A stretch of DNA of 64,000 nt from Wuchereria bancrofti. Lineage: Eukaryota; Nematoda; Chromadorea; Rhabditida; Onchocercidae. The notes beneath the pieces were generated by a model. It was not told the origin of the DNA, searched no databases, and saw only the letters and a list, made by a program, of their open reading frames with translations. Location: NCBI GenBank assembly GCA_005281725.1, contig SSBO01000003.1, positions 3,833,824 to 3,897,823 of the forward strand, read 5' to 3'. Positions 45,429-57,899 of the stretch are shown here, one piece after another (the first letter of the stretch is position 1; every line of letters begins with the position of its first letter). The position numbers were made by a program, and so were the translations under genes.

Positions 45429-46119
45429 CTCTAGACAAAAACTGATTCCATTGTTTGTTGACTGCTAAAATTTATGTGAGCTAAGTAATACTATAGTAAG
45501 TCTAAAGGGTTATTTTGATAAACCACCAGTTTTCAAATCCAAAAATTTGGTAACCTGAGAAATGAATCACCTGTTCGGTTTTTTCTCTGTTTTTGAATTC
45601 GATATCTTTAGAGTAGCTATTTTTCAGCTGAACTGTTTAATATAAAGTTTGAGTTTTTTCAGATATTACTGCTAAATTATCTATGATTATTTGGAAAAAT
45701 AAACCTTTCCTTGATTTATTTTAGTTCGATGCACATTAATGATTTGCATTTTTCAGCTGTAAGCTGCAATCTTTTTGTTTTAAGCAAATCACCCACAAAA
45801 TCGTTTGTGTGTTTTGTTATTCAATAACTTTTAACATCTAACAAGCACAAAGTCTTTAATTTTCCTTCCGTTGACCTAGGCATAATTTTGGATCAGCCTC
45901 TCTAGTCATTCTGAGATTTAATCAGCCGAATAAACATGTCTTCATATGTTCTGAAATATTTAACAAACAATTTGCATTATTCTCGATTGGGAGTCGAATT
46001 ACAGATAATAATTCTAATTTCAAAATGCCAGTGCTATTGTGAAGCAGTCATTTTGATTATTTGTGTTCATCTGGAACGGTCTCTCATAGCTGTTAAAGTG
46101 ATATAAACGTGAGGTATTA
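45429..46119. other. Intergenic region CCT2 / CK1-like kinase
   Basis: Same-strand gap of about 690 bp holding the CCT2 3' UTR and presumably the kinase promoter. No exon was recognised. An operon link is possible but not shown. Confidence 0.65.
45698..45703 (+). terminator. Candidate polyadenylation signal for CCT2
   Basis: AATAAA about 270 nt after the CCT2 stop, the first canonical hexamer I noticed in this 3' flank. Confidence 0.5.
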
Positions 46120-46645
46120 ATGTTAATGGGAAGTGAGGATAATGATGATAAGATGCCAACTGTTGGTTCAGAGGTCACATTAAAAGGGAAACAGTATCAT
46201 ATTCAATCAGAGCTCTACGATGGGCCTTTTAGCAAAGTTTATGCTATCAATGAAGGTTGTATGCAATATGCTATGAAAATTGAACGAAGAACAGGATCAA
46301 AAAGGTAGTTTTGTTTTTTCTTGCACCGAAGTTATTTATATTCTTGGAATATTACAAATAACTAATAAAGAAACACGATAAAATGTTTATGACATTATGA
46401 ACATTCAAATAATGAAAATTAATTATGGAAGGAAAATGTTACTTTTGTTTTAACAAAACGTACATGTACATAGAACAAAATATGTTCTTTATTTAATCTA
46501 GAATCTAATGTAAAAATTCCTAAAATTAGTGTCATAGTTCTTTTTTTGAATAAGAACTTTTAAAATGTGTTTATTAATATTAATGAATGAATTGATTATT
46601 TCTACTCTTCAATGAACATACTGATTTTAGTGCTATCCAAATATA

Positions 46646-46676
<31 letters not shown>

Positions 46677-48689
46677 GATGAAACAAAGAATTTTATCTAT
46701 TAATAGGCCTGTATTGAAACTAGATGCATTAGTGCTAAAGCAACTAAATCGTCAAAATATTACTGCTGGATTTCCACGTTTAATTGCTGCTGGTAGAACA
46801 CCACTTTATAAATATATTATAATGGAATTGGTTGGTCCAGATTTACAACGTTTAAGACGCTCAATACCAGCAAAAAAGTGAATAAAAATTTTCATTTATT
46901 ATTAAAAGTTTTGATCAAATATTAACCGAATTTTGGTGAAGTTGCTATACTTCATTTCCATTTCATCACTTTTCTTCATTAAATTTTTCAATGTAATAAA
47001 ATAAAAGTATTGAACATATCCGTAAATTGAAACAGTATGGATGAACTCTTATGAAAGAAAAAGAAAAGCACAACAGCGTTATATGACTTCTAAAATACTT
47101 CACCTTTTTTCTTATTTAAATTTTAATAATTTCTAATAATTAAGAAATATTTCAATTAAACTAATTACTCTCAACAACGTTCAACTGTTATTTCCAGTTA
47201 CACTAAGGAATTGTTTTATTTTATCTTTATAATCAAAGAAATTTGGAAAATACGATTTGATCATCATCTTTTGCATTTTTTTTCTTTTGTTTCAGATTCA
47301 GTTTGTCAACAGCGCTTAAACTTGCATCTCAAACATTGAGACGTATCGAAGCGCTTCACGATAGCGGTTGGCTTTGCCGTGATGTTAAGGCAAACAATTT
47401 TTGTATTGGAAAGAAAAATATGGGATTAATTTATATGCTTGATTTCGGTTTTGCACGAAGATTTATGTTAGTTTGATATGTTAACCTATCTTACTTTATA
47501 TCTGATAATTAATCTTACTTTATAATTAATATCCTATTAGTTTAGAACTGATCCTTTATGATGAAATAACAATATATATATATTGTTATATATGTATGTA
47601 TATATGTAATCATTCTATTATTAAAATTAATGTAGTCGTGAAAATGGTACATTGATTGAGCGACGAAATGCGGCCAGTTTGATGGGTACAATATATTATG
47701 CACCGATGAGTGCACATAATTTTTCGGAACAATGTCGAAAAGATGACCTGGAATCATGGTTTTATATGATTATTGAAATGCTTGTAGGTAAGCAACATAT
47801 GTTATATCTATAATTAATAAAAATAATCTTTTATTAAATCAAAAAACAATATTTTATAATAGATCTCTAAAATTATTAAGTAGAAAAATGTAATCAGAAT
47901 ATGGAAAAAATGATAGAGAATATTTCTTAAAATACGTTATGACGATAAATTGGGATTCAGAGTAGTTTTCAAATTCCCTGTTTGTCAAAGAGAAAAAATA
48001 AAAATAAAAGAAAAATATGAAAAGTGGATAAACTGAGCAGTAAACGTTCATTTTGTAGGAAATTTGCCATGGTTTATCCATGATCCCAAACGAGAATACT
48101 TGTTAGTTGGTGAATGGAAGAAATTCACACGTGGTCCTGGTAGACAATTGTTGCTTGGTGATTCACCTCAGGAATTTGAGAAAATTCTTGATATCATCGA
48201 CCAAACTGCGTATTTTTTCCCCTAATCTCTTATTTTACTAAAAAAAATGACTTTGTTCCTTTGATTTTCTTAAGAATTTCTATAAAACTATAGGAATATT
48301 TCAAAATATCTTGAAAGGTTTAGATTTAATGCCCGACCGCGATATCGCGTCATTCATGCTTTTATCAATCAAGCAATGGATCGCTTAAAGGTATAAAAAT
48401 TGTTATCAATGTCAACAGAATAAAACTTCCGAGATGCAAAATGTTCCAAATTGTACTTGATAACTACTAGCATAAAAAATCCTTGGAATGAAAAGATAAC
48501 TTTTCGGAAATCAATACTCTTTTAAGATGTGATTTCCATATTCAGATTGACAAAACTAAACCATTTGAGTGGCAAGAAGACCCGAAAGTGCTGCGAAAAA
48601 TTGCTATGACTGGTGAGTATGGTGAATCCAATTTAGCCAGTTCTTCTGAAGACAAAAGTAAAGGACGGACCTTTGAATGTGTCGAATAG
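46120..48689 (+). CDS. Casein kinase 1 / tau-tubulin-kinase-like protein kinase
   Basis: Ser/Thr kinase of the CK1 superfamily, which nematodes expand strongly; substrate unknown. Exons: 46120-46304, 46707-46877, 47296-47466, 47636-47787, 48059-48209, 48294-48390, 48546-48689; 356 residues. The glycine loop is weak (YDGPFSKVY, residues 33-41). Lys53 sits in YAMKIE. The catalytic loop reads CRDVKANNF, with Asp148, Lys150 and Asn153 kept but the usual His of HRD replaced by Cys. The metal-binding DFG is at 168-170, followed by a SLMGTIYYAP activation segment and the CK1-type DDLESWFYMIIEMLVGNLPW. The tail is short (to about 40 residues past the kinase fold) with a Ser-rich end. It may be active, since all essential residues remain. 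It is closest in pattern to TTBK/CK1 worm kinases; I cannot assign a named orthologue. Confidence 0.92.
46641..46676. repeat. TA dinucleotide repeat in kinase intron 1
   Basis: (TA)n of about 36 nt with one C interruption, upstream of the acceptor at 46706. Confidence 0.95.
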
Positions 48690-49357
48690 CTAACAGCCAG
48701 GAAGTATCACATTTTCTGTTGTAAGAAACTACTCGAATTTTATAAAAAAATTTGTGAAACAGCCAAGTTTGATTTGTACAGTACCACTTTTGTAATGCGT
48801 CTTATATCATACCAATCACTGGTCTCTGAGACATCCATATTTATATTGCATTTGATTATAAATTTCAACTTTATATTATTATAGTGTGGTAAGAACCACC
48901 AGTGCCAACTGCCAGCACGTCTAATTTCTGCTTAGTTTCTGCTCGTTAATCAGCTCTGTTCTCAATAGGTGCAACTCATAATGAACACCTATTCTACATT
49001 TACCTAGTCCGTAGTGATCTAAGCGACCAGTAATCATTTAACAAATTTTGTAAAATAACTGACCTAATGTAACAATTTATTTGGTGTAATAACAACAAAA
49101 CATGAAGGAATGTGCAGGCATTTACTGAACACAAAAAAAACAGAGGACATGAAGGGAATAGTTTTTTTTTTCTTTAAATGAAAAATCATTTGTCCAAAAA
49201 ATTAGAGAAACATACAATTGAAGGAACGGATTTTACTGAACACTGCCCCTAAATAGAAAACACAAGAATTTTACTTATTCTTCTCCCTCAATCACATATT
49301 CGCTTCACTTGTTTGAAGTTTCATATGACCCTGCCTTCTTAACAACTGAAGCAAATA
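48690..49357. other. Convergent intergenic region kinase / DCAF13
   Basis: About 670 bp between two convergent stops. AT-rich; no coding or RNA feature seen. Confidence 0.7.
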
Positions 49358-52025
49358 CTATGCAGTAGATTCTTTTGCCATATGTTTCAAGTGTTCCGGA
49401 ACATATGGAACAGCACCAGGTTTCGAATGTTTTCTTCTATTTTCTTCCTTGCGCCGCTGCGATAAATTTATTGCTTTATGCTCCTTTGTAGCACTAAAAT
49501 TAAGAAAATCTTTTGGAAGCATAAGTGTTGAACTTGGGAATTTGCAACCAAATGCATGACTTGTCGTCACAAGATTAAAAAGGTTACGCATTATTTTTGC
49601 AAATGGAATTAAGTACCATAATGTAAATATGTTACATTTCCAAAAAAAAAAAAAAAAATACGTGTAAATTGATCTCGGAACGAAACGACGCTTCACAATT
49701 CGCCTAATTTCAGGGTGTTCACCATACACTTCCAACAGTCGCGCATTATAATTAAGTGCTGCACGTTCACGTCGGTGTAACTATAGTATAGTAAAATTAA
49801 TCAAGATCTTATAGAATGTTTTTGAAAAATCAAAATTTTAACGAGCACCAAAACTGACTAAACGAAAGAAAAAAAACGAGATACCAATAAAATAAAACAC
49901 CTACTGGGCCTAATTTTTCACTTGCATTTGCTTTCCATAAGCGAATGTTCATTTCATCAGAGCCAGACAGTACGAACTTATTATCTAGTGACCACAGCAC
50001 AGAAAGCACTTGCTGCATTCGCTTCGTGTGATATATTTCCCTCAAAAACACTCGTTAATTTTAATCCTAATCAGTATGAATGAATTGCAATCAGTAAATC
50101 TTTCAATTTTTGAACAGAAGGAAGAAAAGGAGAAATGTCAAATGAAATTATACCGGCTACTAAATGACTCCACGGGAAATATTCTTAATGAACGATCGTA
50201 GCTTCCAGAAACAAATTCAGTTCCTGTCGGTGAGTAGTCGACATCCATCACTGCATTTGTATGACCTTTGTATACGCGCCGAGGATCAGTCAGTTTTCGA
50301 ATATCGAAAGTATATAAGCTAAAAAAGAAATTCAAGCAAAGTTAATGTTGAACAACAATAATGAAATAGAAAATGCTTATACTTGTAATCTTCGTTTGCG
50401 GCTGTGAATGTAAAAGCTTCCATTGGATTCCAGCTTATCGCATTTGGACGCAATTTCATTGTCACCTGAATGAATATCATGTTGAAAATTGTGGGCGACG
50501 GCAACAATCAATGTCCTCAACTGGTCATTTTGCCTCCTTTATTAAAACTGCTCGAATCAATTAATGAAGTCAAGTTAAAATTCAAAAAAAAAAACTCACT
50601 TTTTTTAATGGACATTTCTGCCTTGTATCCAATAATACAATCGTCCGATCACTACCACAACCGACTATAATCTCTGGTTCGACAGGATTACATTTGACTG
50701 TGTAAACTGAATCAACGCCCAAGTTATATATTCGGACTGGAGAGTCCCTGAAGCATGGATATCTTTTACAAAAATACTCGACATCCTTAAAGAATCTTTC
50801 GAAAGAGAAAATAAAACATTCCTAGCATTTTTTCAGCTTACCTTAATTTATTCCATACATGGATGCCCTCACCACATGTGACGTAGTCAGCACTACTCAC
50901 AACATGTGACACGGAATGAGCAACACCATTAAGGGGTATCGAATGTACAGGTTCTGAGAGCTCGCCTTCAACCGGATCGGGACATCGCCAGTGTTTTAGC
51001 TGCGAGTCGTGTCCAACAGTTATAAAAGTTTCACCCGAAAGATTATCACACGAGATCCCTCAAGCCATAAATTATTAAAGACAAAGGGATAAATCACACT
51101 TTCTCCTCATCTACTATCATCCTTAATTAAAAGAATTTGCAGGGAATAAAATTGGTGAAATAAATTTCACTGTCTACTTTGAAAATACCATGAAGTTTTA
51201 CCATTAACAGGTCCACTATGTGCTTGTATCGTTGCCAGACATTTATGTAATGGCAAATTCCATATCCGTACTTGACCATCTCGACCACCAGACAAAATTG
51301 TTGATAATCTAAAATATAATCATCATTTATTCTTAAAACTTACATAAGTAAATTCAATCAAGCAATTAAACCAAGTTTCATCGTTTGCAAGAAAATAAAA
51401 GAGACGGACCTGAGAGGATGCTTACAAAGCACTGAAACGCCATCATTGTGACCGTCCAGACTTGAAATGAATGGTTTTGCAAAGACCCTTAAACAATGAA
51501 CAATCTTATCTATGTAACATTCAGTAAAAGTAAGACTTATCATGTGTGATAAGGACAGAATACAAATACATTTTTCATGTTTTAACCTGTTTAGTTTAGC
51601 AGCATTCACAGCTCGTGTATACTCCACTTGAACTTGAAACGGATCCTCCGGCAAATTAAAGTTTCGTGGTGCTGAAATTTTTAATTTTTACATGCGGATG
51701 CTGTCTGGATGATTGGATGTTATAATTTCTCTTTGATTGCTTCACTTTCATTGTATTGAACAACATAAAATGAAGTTGATAATAAGTTGTTTCGTGTTTT
51801 GTGTGTTCGTCCAGTTAATGATTACTTATAACATTTTCTGTATCCATCATTTGTGTACTTGGTAGACATTTACAATATTCAGCTGTATAATCGGATCCAT
51901 CAATAAATACAAATGAGGTAAAAAGAAAAACCAGGCAAAATAGCAATATGTCTACCTTTGTAAATATCATTCTTTGTCTCACGCTGATAATCACTTGGAT
52001 TCCGTGACAATACTTTCACTCGCAT
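49358..52025 (-). CDS. dcaf13: DDB1- and CUL4-associated factor 13 (Sof1-like WD40 protein)
   Basis: Nucleolar WD40 protein of the small-subunit processome (yeast Sof1) needed for 18S rRNA maturation; also a CUL4 substrate receptor in animals. Exons (minus): 52025-51956, 51671-51587, 51487-51410, 51308-51202, 51058-50842, 50747-50600, 50465-50383, 50318-50154, 50040-49905, 49780-49662, 49493-49358; 447 residues (human 445). N terminus RVKVLSRNPSDYQRET matches the family start. WD units include FAKPFISSLDGHNDGV, LSGGRDGQVRIWN, WNPMEAFTFTAANEDYN, DVDYSPTGTEFVSGSYD and GSDEMNIRLWKANASEKLG. The Sof1-type tail has RRKEENRRKHSKPGAVP. Two acceptors read GAG (before 51058 and 50040), yet both restore the conserved sequence. 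The 125-codon open frame over the last two exons includes an intron and is not the real protein. Confidence 0.96.
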
Positions 52026-52699
52026 TGAGATGAACCGGAAAAAGGACGCAACCAGAGAAGCAACACCAACCTTTCAATGGAGTCAATTTTTAATAGTGGA
52101 TTGTTAAAATACGTTATGCAACTGGTACGCTTCATTCGAAATATTTTCCAGCAAGTATTGCATGAATTGTGATGTCAATGATAAGCATGATAACAATTAT
52201 TACTGCTGATTGGTGGTGAAAGCATTGTTGTCATAAGCATTAACATGTTACTATCATTATCACTATCATCACTATCCTCCATCATTATCGTTATTATCAC
52301 CGTTATCATTATTATCTCATTGCAAAATGAAATCAAAGAAAAATATCTAAATTTTCAAAAGATAATTGCATCAAAACTGTAATGTCGAATTGAGTGTTGA
52401 AAAATAGTTTTATTGGGTTCAATGCCCTATCTTGTCATCATATTTATGAGTTCGATTTCTTTCTTTTTTTTCTTAATCTCTTATACAATGATATTATTAA
52501 ATATAAAGCCAATTCAACCAAACCATTCTTTTCAATATCGAATGAATTCTTTTAGTATTTACTATAACTATTTTTAATTATAAAATAATTGCAGTAATAA
52601 ATTAACAAATTACATTTATATTCTATTAAATAATCATGGGAGGAAATATGATTTTCTCCTTGTAATTTATAGGATTTTCATAAACAAATAAATCAACAA
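52026..52699. promoter_or_regulatory. Divergent intergenic region DCAF13 / ShK-lectin gene
   Basis: Must contain both promoters. It includes an imperfect ATC/ATT trinucleotide-rich tract at about 52250-52320. No defined regulatory motif was identified. Confidence 0.5.
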
Positions 52700-54883
52700 A
52701 TGCTCTACGAATTACTTTATTTTTCCTTTGCTTCAACAATTCAAGCAGCTACATCACCATGTTCGGATGAATTTTCTGCAACAAAATGTTTCAATGAGAT
52801 GGACGATGTGATTTGTCAGGAAGCATTTCCAATTAACGAAGCTTTGTTTGTTTCAGTTTTATTTTTCATTGAGTTATAAATGTAAATGTTTAGATGAAAC
52901 CAATTTTTATAATTTACTAACTCTTCAAAATGATATTATTTATGTTTTGTAGTCCAGTAGTAAATGCGCGCTGTACAAATTTCAAATTGCACAAAGTTGA
53001 AAAGTGTCGGAAACAGTGTCGTAGTTGCTGTCAACATCCAGATTTCATGTGTACTGATAAGAAAGGTCTATTTGATTATCACCTAATAGTTTACTAGATA
53101 AAATTTATGTAGCACAATTCATACGTTAAGATTTTCTCGTTAGCTTAGCAATTTGACTTCTTCCAATCTCAATATAATATATTAGACGAAGTAGTAAAAG
53201 TTATTTTTTCTAATTTATGAATTTTTAAAAGTGTTTTGAATATTTTTTTTTTATCTTTCCAGATTCTGCTCTGAATTGTCGTACGATTGCAGAGAAAGGT
53301 CATTGTACTACAACAGATGTCACATTTAAAGCGATCTTAGCCGTAGAATGCGCTGGTAGTTGTGGCCTATGTAGACATGCTGGATGCATGGATAATAACT
53401 ATTTGTTGTGTTCTATGCTTCAGAAACTCTGTGACCTATCAGATTACTATGAACTTATGGTGAAAAAATGCAAGCGTACGTGTAATTTATGCACTATTGG
53501 TTTGTTTATCTGTTTATCTTTTCGTCTCAATTACGTATTATATTTTTTTTCTTTTTTTTTATTTTGCAAAAGTCATAACAATAATATAACATGATGAGAT
53601 AAAAAAGAAGTGAAAAAAGTGACAAAAATAATTTGTCCAAATTTGCTCTTTTATGTTTTCAATAAACTTCCTTTAACTTTCTCCATTATTTATCTCATTA
53701 GTTTATTTAAATTGTTGGCTAACTATTTTTGGTGATAATTTCTCCAGGAGATATCTCTTCATTCTTCATCTTTTCTTACAACATATATAATTTTTATTGC
53801 TTTAAGATTACACTTAATTTTTTGCAGATATGCAATATCCAGGTTGGGTTTACAACAAAGAAACAAATGCTCATTATAAAGTTAGCTTCCCCAAATTTCT
53901 TCCTTCTTTCATAAATATAAACTTTTATATAAATTAAATTTTCGGGAGTGTATTTAAGCTCAAAATTAGCACCCATTAGATCGAGAATTGAACTTTGTAC
54001 AAGAAAACATTGAAATGTTCATCTTGCTAAAATTCGCTTACATCTTATTATTTTGCCATATTTCGTATTAATTTTTATCTGTAGTTTATTGATGCGATTT
54101 CTCGAAGCGAAAATATCAGTGCAGTAAAATATGAACGGATGTGTGTCGAAGAGGATGCACATTTGGTCTCAATACATTCCGAAACAGAAAATGCATTTGT
54201 ATATGGTAAAAACTACATTTTCAAAATTTTTGCTTTATTAATACTCAAGAAATAAAAATTACAAAATTATATTATTTATATTACGGTGTTATAAACTAAT
54301 TTTTGGACAAACTTATCTCACACAAGTACTGTTATAACTTACATAATGGATAGTATAAATTAACAGCTTATTGCCAAATGTGATTATTAATGTTATCATT
54401 CTCGAATAAGAATAATGAGAGTAGAGTCTACTAAATTTAACATTTCAGTGATGCATTAGTGAAATTTTAGAGATAAAATATGCCGGTATTAAGGAGAAAT
54501 CGGAATTTTATCATTACTACACTGAATCATACTATAAAATGAACAGGATACAAGTTATTATGTGTAAACTATCATGCTGATGAAATTAGTTACAAAATTT
54601 CTGATTGTAAAAGCTGTGATTTTTTGAAAATAAAAATAAAATCTCTATACAGTGATTCTTTTCTTCAGGATTAGCTGGCTGTGAACGAGTTTTCATCGGT
54701 TTGCGTGGGCAAACAAGCGATCGATTTGGATGGTTGGATGGAAGTAGGGTAGATTTCAAAAATTTTTTTCCTGGCTTTCCTCTCGGTACCCAGTATTGTG
54801 CTTATATGAGTGGGGAGAGTATGTTCTGGTATACGGATTCCTGCTTTACGAAAGGTTGTGCAGTGTGTAAAAAAGTAAATTAA
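52700..54883 (+). CDS. Secreted protein with three ShK domains and a C-type-lectin-like domain
   Basis: Likely extracellular; function unknown. Exons: 52700-52845, 52953-53065, 53263-53499, 53828-53880, 54085-54205, 54669-54883; 294 residues. A short hydrophobic N terminus (LLYFSFASTIQA) could be a signal peptide. Three Cys-rich modules follow: one from CSDEF to CRKQCRSCC (about 20-75), CRTIAEKGHC...CAGSCGLC, and CMDNNYLLC...CKRTCNLC, each with ShK-like six-cysteine spacing. The C-terminal half fits a C-type lectin-like fold: EEDAHLVSIHSETENAFV, VFIGLRG, FGWLDGS, FFPGFPLGTQYCAYM, FWYTDSC and AVCKK. The EPN/QPD sugar-specificity triplet is absent, so classical calcium-dependent sugar binding is doubtful. 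The start exon is the weakest part, since an upstream exon cannot be excluded. Confidence 0.87.
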
Positions 54884-55077
54884 TACTTATGTTTTGTGGA
54901 ATGATTGCTAATTGATAGAGGGATGCATCCAGAATGGTTGTAGTGATATGATAAAAAATATTATTGATTGGTTGATTGCTCGTTATTTCCACCTAGTGAG
55001 CAACGATTTACTAAAAAATGTCTGCCAAAATTCCATATCAGCTTTTCATTTTTACATGTCTCTTGTAATTATAACAT

Positions 55078-55083
55078 AATAAA
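55078..55083 (+). terminator. Candidate polyadenylation signal for ShK-lectin gene
   Basis: AATAAA about 195 nt after the stop codon. Confidence 0.4.
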
Positions 55084-55159
55084 ATATCGCATAATTGCAC
55101 TTTTGATTACATTTTGCATTTGATTCCATTTTGCATATATGTGTCAGACACGAAAAAAA

Positions 55160-55437
55160 GTATAAGATACTCCGTATTCAAAATAGCTTTTAAACTTTAC
55201 TTTGCCGATCTAAAAATTTTTTGACTAAATGGAATAATATGAAAGTGATATCCTATATCTTTTATGCCAGTCATTACATCGGTTGTATTATTATTTTAAA
55301 GATATGTTGTTTTGAATAAATGTAAACATCCTAGCAATTATTGCGGCCAAATTTTAATTAATATTCAAACTAGATATTTCAAATTGGAACTCCGCCTTAT
55401 GGCGCTAAAAAAGGTATAAGATACTCCGTATTCAAAA
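55160..55437. repeat. 24-nt direct repeat, two copies
   Basis: An exact repeat containing ATAAGATACTCCGTATTC occupies 55160-55183 and 55414-55437, each preceded by an A-rich AAAAA(A)G run. A shorter relative, AAGATACTCC, occurs near 55930. The flanks differ, so this is not a simple tandem duplication. Confidence 0.85.
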
Positions 55438-57899
55438 CACTTTTCTTACTTAAGATAAAAAAATGACGTCATTCAAAAACGCATATAGATACACCATTTC
55501 TCGAATACAATACGAAATTCTTAAAACGATTAAATTCAGAACATTAAATTCATATATAATTCAAGTTCATTGTTGAAAGTTAGCGACCATTTGGATTTCA
55601 ATTAAAAAAATTGCTTGAAATTAGTTCGCTTTAAAATCTATTCAAAATTGTATTGGTTAAACCGTATTTTGTTAAAAAACTCAAGTTTGATCTGAGGCAA
55701 TTGTAAACGAACGAATATTTACTCTAAATTAATACCAAAGTTATATTAATTACATGAGTTATTTTGCGGTGAAGTCATTAGTTGACCTAAAACTGGTGAA
55801 TGTATCTGTGAGTTCCTTATCGATTTAGTATTAATATTTTTAGTGTTATTTATTGCACAGCTACGTAAATTTCTTCCAAACCAAGAACTCTTTCGTCCAT
55901 TCTGTTTCTATAAATATAATAAAATATCAAAAGATACTCCCTCAATTTCCAACTTGTTGTTACTTTGTGCTAACGACTAGTTGGTAACTTAATTTTTCAG
56001 GACATACCACAAATTTGCACAGTTTTTTTTTTTTTTATAAGCTTTTACAACTCTCAAATACACCAGAAATTACGCAAATTGCAATGAGGAAGTAAACTGA
56101 AAGATGGCATACATTCACGGAAATACATGAAATGAATCCAGCTAAAATTACAATTCGCTAATTCTAGCAGTATTATACATACGTATAAACAGCTTGTTAT
56201 TAGCTAATATACGCGAAAAAAAGTCAAAGCAGACACTAAAATGTATATGCTTGCAAACTTCTGTAAATGAATAATTGTGTAATGTATCATAGCATTAGCT
56301 GCTTTGAAAAAATAGAACCAAAAACATTTTACTGCTTGTTACAATTAACATCCCAATTATATGTTTGCAACATTTTGTTTAAATATAAGTGAAAATAGAG
56401 CCTCAATGACTCAATATTCCTTCCTAAACAGTTGCATGGTTTAAATTATAATTGAGAAAACACTGTTTAGTCTAACTAACTTCCTTTGAGCTAGCATTAT
56501 AACCTTTTATCTATTATATATATGAAGCTATTAATAATGTAATCGTCATATTCTCGAATATACGTTTTACACAAACAAAATATGCTAAACATGTACAATT
56601 CGGAAAGGTGACGATCTGGAAATAAAACATTTTATTTGAAAGTCAATAATAAAGTCAGCTACTCTGTTGGAATTATCAGTGATCATATCCACATTTATGT
56701 AAATGCTGCAATATTCAACGTTAAGTATTTGAAATGATACTCACTTTCAACTGCATTCTCCCACAATTCATGAGTATGAATGAAAAGTGTCGTCATTTGA
56801 CAGCTGCGAAGAGTAATCATTTGAAAAGAAGAAAACAATTCTCGAAAAATCTGATTAAATTTAATAAAATGAGCCAAAATGAGGGTTCCACATAGTTTTC
56901 GAGGACATTAATATGGGATTTATTAATTGATTTGTTAACAAGGATTTATTACTAACATTTATTATTTGCGGTCAATAATGAAATTTGTATTTAATAAACC
57001 GTAGTGCTAATTTCAATATCATGGAACTTCAGATAAAATAATAAAGTAAATTTATGTAAAAATTAATCATTCAAACTGTAAATAATTGTGAACTCGTTCT
57101 TCAGATTCATTTCTCATGCGTTTCCTTTTATTATTTTGATCTAACTAAAAATCACATGCTTACCTCCGAATTGATCTTTTACAATCTTTATACTTTAAAC
57201 ATTTATTACAATCAATTAAAAAACATCTAATTCTTAATACATATACAAATAAACCTAATACTAACAAGCAAAAGCAGTCTCCTGTTAAAAACAACTCGTA
57301 ACTTCTTTTTTCCACTTAAAACAACTTACAATGCGAAATACTTCTCTTTCCTTGTTACTCTGCCTATAGGTATCGTATTATATCAACAAAGATTCAATAA
57401 TCTTCCTGCTGTTCCATAAACTAAGCGTAACCGACCCCAACAAATTTGCTTCCACGGTTAACGTAACACTACTGTTACTATATCAGTTGAACTGTTCATT
57501 CTACAATCAAGATAAGCCTTATAAATTCCTGTTTGTTCCTGACCCTTGACAAACTTTGCAAGACAAAAAAAAAAAGTCCAGACGCTGACGGTTCGTGTAC
57601 TAAATCAGCAGCATTTCTCACACCAAATCGCTTGCTAATAATGGCTAGTTATGTGTGTATATGTATTCATTGTAAGGAAAAATCAATCACCCATAGCAAG
57701 TGGTGCGAGTAGGAGAGCAAGTGGAGCGAATTTCAAATATCACAAACCTCCAAGTTATTCCAACAAACACATTAAAAGATTTATGTACAAGTTATTTACG
57801 GTTTGACGTTTATCAATAAGATGTCACAAACCACCTCCCATCTGAGACTATCATACAGCAAATGTTGGCCACTTCCATTTTCGCAAGTATATATACGTT

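Noticed and set aside
49358..49735. Single 125-codon exon of DCAF13
   Set aside because: It reads through an intron (49494-49661) of Phe/Leu-rich sequence. Splicing restores the conserved C terminus.
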